Origin: Candidatus Bipolaricaulota bacterium
GTDB lineage: Bacteria > Bipolaricaulota > Bipolaricaulia > RBG-16-55-9
Assembly (NCBI GenBank): GCA_015487455.1
Contig: WFPR01000044.1
Location: forward strand, 1 to 9,341
Length of the DNA: 9,341 nucleotides
Direction of reading: 5' to 3'
Shown: piece after piece, positions 4,534 to 9,341 of the stretch
How positions within the stretch are numbered: position 1 is the stretch's first letter
Layout: each line of letters begins with the position of its first letter
Position numbers and translations under genes: made by a program
The notes under the pieces: model-generated
Databases searched by the model: none
Seen by the model: only the letters and a program-made list of their open reading frames with translations
What the model was told of the DNA's origin: nothing

Positions 4534-6022
4534 GTTGCCCCCTTCCCTCCCGCTGCGCCGGGAACCCCTCTTCGAGGAGATCGCCGTTCCCGACCCGTTC
4601 GCGCTCTATCGCGCGCTGAGGGCGCGCTTTTCTAGCTCGGCGAGCTTCCTCCTGGAGAGCGCGCCGGGGCCGGAGCGCCTGGCGGAGTTCACCTTCTTGG
4701 GGTTCGGGCCCGCCTGCGTGGTGAGCGTGCAGGACGGCCAGCTGCGCCTGGACGGGGAGCCCCTCGACGTTCACGCTCCCGCTGAGACTGAAGTCGCAAG
4801 CCCCCTGGACGGGCTGCGCGCCCTGATGGGCGCCGTTCGCGCCCGGCTCAAGGGGCCGTGGCCGCGGCCGGACAAGTACGTCGGCGGGCTCGTCGGCTAC
4901 GTCGCCTACGACTTTGTGAGCTATCTAGAGCCCGTGCTCTGCGCCCTCAAGCGCTCGGGGTTCCCCGAGCTGCTCATGGGGCTCTACCTCGACGGCGTGA
5001 TCGTGGATCACCGCCGGGGGCGGGCGCTTTACTTCTCGTACGGCCCCGATCGCCGGGGCGCGCTCAGGGAGGCGCTCGCCGACGCCGCTCAGCTCCGCTC
5101 CGACGACATCGAGATCGAGGCTGAGGCCCAAAGGTTCGAGCTGCGCGGGCTCGAGCCCAGCCTGAAGCGGGAGGCGTTCTGTCGGCAGGTGCTCCGGGCG
5201 AAGGACGCGATCCGGGCGGGCGACGTCTACCAGCTGGTGCTCTCGTGCCAGCTGCGGGGTGAGTTCTCGGGGGATCTTTTGGCGGTCTACGGGCGGCTGC
5301 GGCGGCTCAACCCCTCGCCCTACATGTACCACCTCGACTTTCCCGGCTTTGGAGGCGTCCAGATCGCGGGCTCGAGCCCCGAGATGCTGTTGGCCGTCCG
5401 CGGCGACCGCCTGATCACGTACCCGATCGCGGGGACGCGGCCCCTGGGGCGCACCCCCGAGGAGGAAGCCCGCTACCGCGAGGAGCTGCTGAGCGACGAG
5501 AAGGAGTGGGCCGAGCACGCGATGCTGGTGGACTTGGCGCGCAACGACCTGGGGCGGGTGGCCCGCTTCGGGACGGTGCGGGTGCCCGAGTACGGCACCG
5601 TGGAGCGCTTCAGCCACGTTCAGCACCTGGTCTCGCGGGTGGAGGGGCGGCTGCGGCCCGGGTGCGACGCGCTGGACGCCTTCGCGTCGGTCTTCCCGGC
5701 GGGGACGGTGACCGGCGCGCCCAAGGTGCGGGCCATGGAGTTGATTGCGGAGCTGGAGCCCTCCCCCCGCGGCCCCTACGCGGGCGCTGTCGGCTACCTC
5801 TCGCTCAACGGCGACCTGGACTCCGCAATCGCCATCCGCACGCTCTTCGCGAAGGGCTCGACGCTCTATCTGCAGGCGGGCGCGGGGATCGTCGCGGACT
5901 CCGTCCCGGAGCGCGAGTGGCGCGAGGTCCAGAACAAGCTCGGCGCGCTCTACGCCGCCCTCGGGCTCGACGCCGACGCGAGGGGGAGAGGGGAGGAAGG
6001 GAAGGGGGTGACGGGGCGATGA
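4463..6022 (+). CDS. trpE: Anthranilate synthase component I
   Basis: Converts chorismate and ammonia (supplied from glutamine by TrpG) to anthranilate, the first step to tryptophan. From TTG 4463 the protein has 519 residues. Visible are the LLES element (63-66) linked with Trp feedback binding, NPSPYMY (283-289), GSSPE (303-307), PIAGTRP (321-327), AEHAMLVDLARNDLG (350-364), SHVQHLV (384-390), FPAGTVTGAPK (411-421), RGPYAGAVGY (436-445) and GAGIVADS (473-480). The genetic context favours TrpE over PabB. The start is uncertain: the strong promoter at 4383-4410 excludes upstream starts, TTG 4463 has GGAG 7 nt upstream, GTG 4484 has no properly spaced SD, and TTG 4535 lies 1 nt after the stop of the 27-codon ORF. 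The first 30 residues look unlike other TrpE proteins, so a later start is possible. The 3' end overlaps trpG by 4 nt (ATGA). Confidence 0.93.
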   Translation: MTSTSREVVTFGPPRAAHPRPSIELPPSLPLRREPLFEEIAVPDPFALYRALRARFSSSASFLLESAPGPERLAEFTFLGFGPACVVSVQDGQLRLDGEPLDVHAPAETEVASPLDGLRALMGAVRARLKGPWPRPDKYVGGLVGYVAYDFVSYLEPVLCALKRSGFPELLMGLYLDGVIVDHRRGRALYFSYGPDRRGALREALADAAQLRSDDIEIEAEAQRFELRGLEPSLKREAFCRQVLRAKDAIRAGDVYQLVLSCQLRGEFSGDLLAVYGRLRRLNPSPYMYHLDFPGFGGVQIAGSSPEMLLAVRGDRLITYPIAGTRPLGRTPEEEARYREELLSDEKEWAEHAMLVDLARNDLGRVARFGTVRVPEYGTVERFSHVQHLVSRVEGRLRPGCDALDAFASVFPAGTVTGAPKVRAMELIAELEPSPRGPYAGAVGYLSLNGDLDSAIAIRTLFAKGSTLYLQAGAGIVADSVPEREWREVQNKLGALYAALGLDADARGRGEEGKGVTGR

Positions 6023-6642
6023 GGGTGCTCGTGCTCGACAACTACGACTCGTTCACGTTCAACCTGGTGCAGTATTTAGGCGAGCTGGGCGCGGAGCCCC
6101 TCGTGCACCGCAGCGACGCCCTCACGCTCGAGGGCGTTCGGGAGCTGGCGCCCCGGGCGATCGTGCTCTCGCCGGGGCCGGGCTCGCCCGAGGGGCGCCA
6201 CTTCGGGATCTGCGCTCAGGTGCTGAAAGAGCTGTCGCCCCGCGTCCCGACGCTGGGCGTCTGCCTGGGCCACCAGGGGATCGGGGCGGTCTTCGGGGCC
6301 CGCGTCACGGGCGCCCGGGCGCTCCGCCACGGGAAGACGTCCCGCATCCGTCACGACGGGCGGGGGGTCTTCCGCGGACTGCCCCAGGGCTTCAAGGCCG
6401 CCCGCTACCACTCGCTGGTGCTCGCTCCTGACTCGATCCCTCCCGAGCTGGAGGTCTCGGCGTGGTCGGACGACGGCGAGGTCATGGGCGTCCGGCATCG
6501 GGCCTTCCCGATCGAGGGCGTGCAGTTCCATCCCGAATCGGTCCTCACGGAGCACGGCTTGCAGCTCTTGAGGAACTTCCTGGAGGGGGCGGAGCGATGG
6601 GCGCGAACAACCCAAGCGCGAGCACGAACGCAGGCGCGATGA
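6019..6642 (+). CDS. trpG: Anthranilate synthase component II, glutamine amidotransferase
   Basis: Releases ammonia from glutamine and passes it to TrpE. The 207-residue class I amidotransferase has LDNYDSFTFN near the start (6-15), the oxyanion strand SPGPGSP (51-57), the nucleophile elbow GVCLGHQGIG with Cys82, FKAARYHSL (125-133), and GVQFHPES with His171 and Glu173 completing the triad. TrpG and PabA are nearly identical families; position between trpE and trpD supports TrpG, though it may also serve folate synthesis if no separate PabA exists. The ATG at 6019 overlaps the trpE stop (ATGA), with GGGTGA just upstream. The core ends near RNFLE (185-189); the last residues (RTTQARARTQAR) are an Arg-rich tail encoded where trpD probably already begins. 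Confidence 0.95.
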   Translation: MRVLVLDNYDSFTFNLVQYLGELGAEPLVHRSDALTLEGVRELAPRAIVLSPGPGSPEGRHFGICAQVLKELSPRVPTLGVCLGHQGIGAVFGARVTGARALRHGKTSRIRHDGRGVFRGLPQGFKAARYHSLVLAPDSIPPELEVSAWSDDGEVMGVRHRAFPIEGVQFHPESVLTEHGLQLLRNFLEGAERWARTTQARARTQAR

Positions 6643-7652
6643 GGACGGCGCTGGCCCGGCTGGCCGAGGGCCATGGGCTGGACGAGGCGACGGCCCGGGG
6701 GGCAATGGCCGAGCTGATGCGGGGGGCGTGCACCCCGGCCCAGATCGGGGCCTTCCTGATGGGCCTCCGGCGGGTCCCGTTGAGCGCGGAGCTGCTCGCG
6801 GGGCTGGCGCGGGCGATGCGGGAGGCCGCCGTGCGGATCCGCCCGAAGGTCGAGGGGCTCCTGTTGGATCTGTGCGGCACGGGCGGCGCGCCCCTCAAGA
6901 CGTTCAACGTTTCGACGGTCGCGGCGTTCGTGGCCGCGGGGGCGGGCTGCCCCGTGGCCAAGCACGGCAACCGGAGCGCGACGGGCGTCTGCGGCAGCGC
7001 CGACGTCTTGGAGGCCCTGGGCGTCAACCTCAACGCCCCGCCCGAGACGGTGTGCTCGGCCATCGAGACGGTGGGCATCGGATTTCTGTTCGCGCCGGTC
7101 TTCCACCCGGCGATGCGGCACGCCGCCGGGCCGCGGCGCGAGCTGGGCTTTCCCACCGTCTTCAACCTCCTGGGGCCGCTCACCAACCCCGCGGGCGCCC
7201 AAGCGCAGCTGCTCGGCGTCGCCCGGCCCGAGCTGGTGGAGCTGTTCCCCGAGGCGCTGAGGCGCCTGGGCGTCGAACGGGCGCTCGTCGTCCACGGGCT
7301 CGACGGCCTCGACGAGCTGTCCACCGTGGGGCCGAGCCTCGTGGCCGAGCTGCGCGACGGCGCGATCAAGCAGTACGAGCTGCGCCCGGAGGCGGTCGGG
7401 CTCAAGCGGGCGGCGCCCGACCACATCGGCGCGCTCAGGCCGCCGGAGGCGGCCCGCGTCGCTTTGGAGATTCTGCGGGGCGAGCGCCGCGACGCGCGCT
7501 ACGAGATCGTGCTGCTCAACGCCGGGGCGGCCCTCTACGCCGCGGGGCGCGCCCCGACGATCGAGGCGGGCTTGGCGCTGGCCGAACAAAGCCTGAGGGA
7601 GGGCCGCGCGCTCGCGAAGCTGCAAGCCCTGATCGCGAAGACTCGAGAATAG
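6597..7652 (+). CDS. trpD: Anthranilate phosphoribosyltransferase
   Basis: Joins anthranilate to PRPP, forming phosphoribosylanthranilate. It has 351 residues from ATG 6597. Motifs are LDLCGTGGAPLKTFNVST (90-107, PRPP loop), AKHGNRS (121-127), GSADVLEALGVN (133-144), HPAMRHAAGPRRELG (170-184, with the anthranilate-contacting Arg), FNLLGPLTNPAG (189-200) and the metal-binding Asp239-Glu240. Residue 98 is Ala where the family normally has the Asp of GTGGD. There are two plausible starts. ATG 6597 has GGAGG 10 nt upstream and would overlap trpG by 46 nt. ATG 6639 gives an ATGA overlap like trpE/trpG and aligns better with usual TrpD N-termini (MRTALARLAEGHGL), but has only a weak SD. No signs of a fused TrpG or TrpC domain. 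Confidence 0.94.
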   Translation: MGANNPSASTNAGAMRTALARLAEGHGLDEATARGAMAELMRGACTPAQIGAFLMGLRRVPLSAELLAGLARAMREAAVRIRPKVEGLLLDLCGTGGAPLKTFNVSTVAAFVAAGAGCPVAKHGNRSATGVCGSADVLEALGVNLNAPPETVCSAIETVGIGFLFAPVFHPAMRHAAGPRRELGFPTVFNLLGPLTNPAGAQAQLLGVARPELVELFPEALRRLGVERALVVHGLDGLDELSTVGPSLVAELRDGAIKQYELRPEAVGLKRAAPDHIGALRPPEAARVALEILRGERRDARYEIVLLNAGAALYAAGRAPTIEAGLALAEQSLREGRALAKLQALIAKTRE

Positions 7653-7675
7653 ACGGGCGACGGAACGCCAACGCC

Positions 7676-8461
7676 ATGGATCGTCTGGATCGCTTCGCCC
7701 AGGAGGCGAAAGCCCGGATCGCGAGGGGCTACTATCGGGTCGTGAACGCGGACGCCCCTAAAGAGCGCCGCTCGTTCGTGGAGGCGGTGCGGGCGGCCCA
7801 GGGGCGCGGCGAGGTGGCCGTCGTCGCGGAGCTGAAGCCCGCCTCGCCCGCCGCGGGGGATCTGCTGAGGGGCCGCGACCCCGACGCGCTCCTGCGGGCG
7901 TATCGGGAGGGCGGGGCCGTCGGCCTCTCGATCTTGACCGTCCCGGAGGGCTTCAACGGCTCCCTCGAGCTGCTGGCACGGGCCGCCCGCATGGGCGACC
8001 GCCCCGTGCTGATGAAGGATTTTCTGCTAAGCGAGGAGCAGCTGGAGGCGGCCGCCCGGCTGGGCGCCGACGCCGTGCTGCTCATCTTCACGCTCTTCGC
8101 GCGGGGCCATCCCGCCTTAGGTTTGGAGGGGATGATCGCGCGCGCCCACGCGCTCGGGCTGGAGGTGCTGCTGGAGGTCGCCTCCCGGGAGGAGCTTCAG
8201 GCGGCCCTCAAGACGGACGCCGACATGATCGGCATCAACAGCCGCGACCTCGCGACGCTGAGCGTCAGCCTGGAACGGACGATCGAGCTGCTGCGGACGG
8301 TGCGGGCGGACGAAAAGCCCCTCTGGGCGCTCAGCGGGGTGTTTACGCCCGAGGACGTCCGTAGGCTGAGGGAGGCCGGGGCCGACGCGGTGCTCGTCGG
8401 GACGGCCCTGATGCGGGCCGACGAGCCCGCCGGGCTGCTGCGGGCGCTGCGCCACGCGTGA
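7676..8461 (+). CDS. trpC: Indole-3-glycerol phosphate synthase
   Basis: Closes the indole ring, turning carboxyphenylamino-deoxyribulose phosphate into indole-3-glycerol phosphate. The 261-residue (beta/alpha)8 barrel shows AELKPASP (Glu52, Lys54), AVGLSILT (81-88), FNGS (93-96), VLMKDFLL with the general acid Lys114, LLEVA with Glu167, IGINSRDL with Asn188, and VGTALMR (241-247). Where the family has SESG or AESG it reads ALSG, so the glutamate equivalent to Glu210 of the Sulfolobus enzyme is Leu219. Several stretches (GLSILT, FNGS, LMKDF, GINSRDL) resemble the Sulfolobus protein more than typical bacterial ones. It starts 23 nt after the trpD stop with no strong SD; ATG 7676 is the only good start before the conserved region. 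No TrpF domain is fused, although many enterobacterial TrpC proteins carry one. Confidence 0.93.
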   Translation: MDRLDRFAQEAKARIARGYYRVVNADAPKERRSFVEAVRAAQGRGEVAVVAELKPASPAAGDLLRGRDPDALLRAYREGGAVGLSILTVPEGFNGSLELLARAARMGDRPVLMKDFLLSEEQLEAAARLGADAVLLIFTLFARGHPALGLEGMIARAHALGLEVLLEVASREELQAALKTDADMIGINSRDLATLSVSLERTIELLRTVRADEKPLWALSGVFTPEDVRRLREAGADAVLVGTALMRADEPAGLLRALRHA

Positions 8462-8514
8462 GGTGAGCCCTCACGGCCAACGGCGAAGCGAAGGGGAGAG
8501 GAGGGAACCAAAAG

Positions 8515-9341
8515 ATGCAGCTGCAGCGGGAGGGGAGGCTGAGCGAGCTGCCGCGGGACGGCTACTTCGGGCCGTTCGGCGGGCGGTTCGTGCCCGAAAT
8601 TTTAATGCCCGCGCTCCAGGAGCTGGAGGAGGCGTACCGTGCCCTGAGGGCCGACGAGTCGTTTCAGCGCGAGCTGGAGCGCTACCGGCGGGACTACGGC
8701 GGGCGGCCCACGCCCCTGTACTTCGCCGAGCGGCTCACCCAGTGGGCCGGGGGCGCCCGCATCTACCTGAAGCGCGAGGATCTGGTCCACGGCGGGGCGC
8801 ACAAGTTCAACAACGTGATCGGGCAGGCGCTCTTGGCCAAGCGCATGGGCAAGACCCGTCTCATCGCGGAGACGGGCGCGGGGCAGCACGGGGTGGCCAC
8901 GGCGATGGCCGGGGCCGTCCTGGGGCTCAGGACGGAGATCTACATGGGCGCCGTGGACGCCGAGCGCCAGAAGCCCAACGTGCGGCGCATGCGGCTCCTG
9001 GGCGCCAAGGTCCACGTGGTGGAGTCGGGCACTCAGACGCTCAAGGACGCGATCAACGAGGCGCTGCGCGACTGGGCCGAGTCCGTCCGCACCACGCATT
9101 ATTTAATCGGCTCCGTTGTCGGGCCGCACCCCTACCCCCAGATCGTGCGCGACTTCCAGCGGGTCATCGGGGACGAGATCAAGGTGCAGATCCTGGAGCA
9201 AGAGGGGCGGCTGCCCGACTTAATCGTGGCGTGCGTCGGCGGCGGGAGCAACGCGATCGGGACGTTCTACCCGTTCGTCGACGACGCGGGCGTGAAGCTG
9301 CTGTGCGTGGAGGCGGAGGGGGCGGCCTCGCTGGCCAAGGG
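8515..9341 (+). CDS. trpB: Tryptophan synthase beta chain (3' end outside the window)
   Basis: Condenses indole, delivered from the alpha chain, with serine to give tryptophan. The first 275 residues of about 400 are present. They show YFGPFGGRFVPE (17-28), RPTPLYFAERL (64-74), the PLP-lysine motif KREDLVHGGAHKFNN with Lys97, AETGAGQHGVATA with Glu119, GAVDAERQKPNVRRM (145-159), YLIGSVVGPHPYP (196-208) and the phosphate-binding GGGSNAIG (242-249). It is the TrpB1 type that works with TrpA. The DLVHGGAHK form, in place of the common bacterial DLNHTGAHK, recalls archaeal (haloarchaeal) sequences. The ATG at 8515 has a strong SD (AGGAGGG, 8499-8505) 9 nt upstream, in a 53-nt gap after trpC. The frame is intact to the last base; trpA is expected next. 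Confidence 0.95.
   Translation, partial: MQLQREGRLSELPRDGYFGPFGGRFVPEILMPALQELEEAYRALRADESFQRELERYRRDYGGRPTPLYFAERLTQWAGGARIYLKREDLVHGGAHKFNNVIGQALLAKRMGKTRLIAETGAGQHGVATAMAGAVLGLRTEIYMGAVDAERQKPNVRRMRLLGAKVHVVESGTQTLKDAINEALRDWAESVRTTHYLIGSVVGPHPYPQIVRDFQRVIGDEIKVQILEQEGRLPDLIVACVGGGSNAIGTFYPFVDDAGVKLLCVEAEGAASLAK

Noticed and set aside
3746..9099. Long antisense and shifted frames across tyrA and the trp genes, up to about 400 residues.
   Set aside because: These are composition-driven shadows of tyrA-trpB, which carry intact catalytic motifs.
1..9341. Mobile elements, CRISPR arrays, or phage genes.
   Set aside because: No transposase or integrase motif, no spaced direct repeats and no terminal inverted repeats were seen; the region looks like ordinary core metabolism.

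Overview
The window is high-GC DNA, densely coding, with Shine-Dalgarno (SD) sites, ATGA and longer gene overlaps, and sigma70-like -35/-10 promoter pairs. It most likely comes from a bacterium of uncertain phylum. The genes carry no taxonomic marker, and several tryptophan enzymes have an archaeal look, so placement is open.

Layout. At 1-147 is the 3' end of an unidentified gene encoding a C-terminal membrane segment. It is followed 15 nt later by an MscS-family mechanosensitive channel gene (163-1344). A DinB-superfamily gene on the minus strand (1871-1314) converges on it and overlaps it tail to tail. A 448-nt stretch without a recognised gene (1872-2319) then separates dinB from a long plus-strand biosynthetic block. 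This stretch holds back-to-back divergent promoters, a 52-codon ORF with a strong SD and two Trp codons at its end, and several stable inverted repeats just upstream of aroF. It looks like a regulatory leader.

The block is aroF (DAHP synthase type I-beta), tyrA (prephenate dehydrogenase with ACT domain), trpE, trpG, trpD, trpC and trpB (cut by the window end). Together these encode entry into the shikimate pathway, the tyrosine branch step, and the tryptophan branch from chorismate to indole-3-glycerol phosphate and on to tryptophan. trpF is missing between trpC and trpB, and trpA is not reached. No chorismate mutase or middle shikimate gene is present. aroF/tyrA, trpE/trpG and trpG/trpD overlap, so translation is probably coupled. 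A second, near-consensus promoter (TTGACG, 16 nt, TATAAT) sits in the tyrA-trpE gap, so the trp genes can probably be transcribed apart from aroF-tyrA. Downstream of it lie a perfect 16-bp palindrome and a 27-codon ORF with an excellent SD, both overlapping the 5' end of trpE.

Most worth a second look: the two possible leader ORFs, the palindrome at the start of trpE, Asp-to-Ala in the PRPP-binding loop of TrpD, Glu-to-Leu at a conserved active-site position of TrpC, the archaeal-like signatures of TrpE/TrpC/TrpB (and possibly TrpD) beside bacterial-style signals, and a DAHP synthase lacking a fused regulatory domain.
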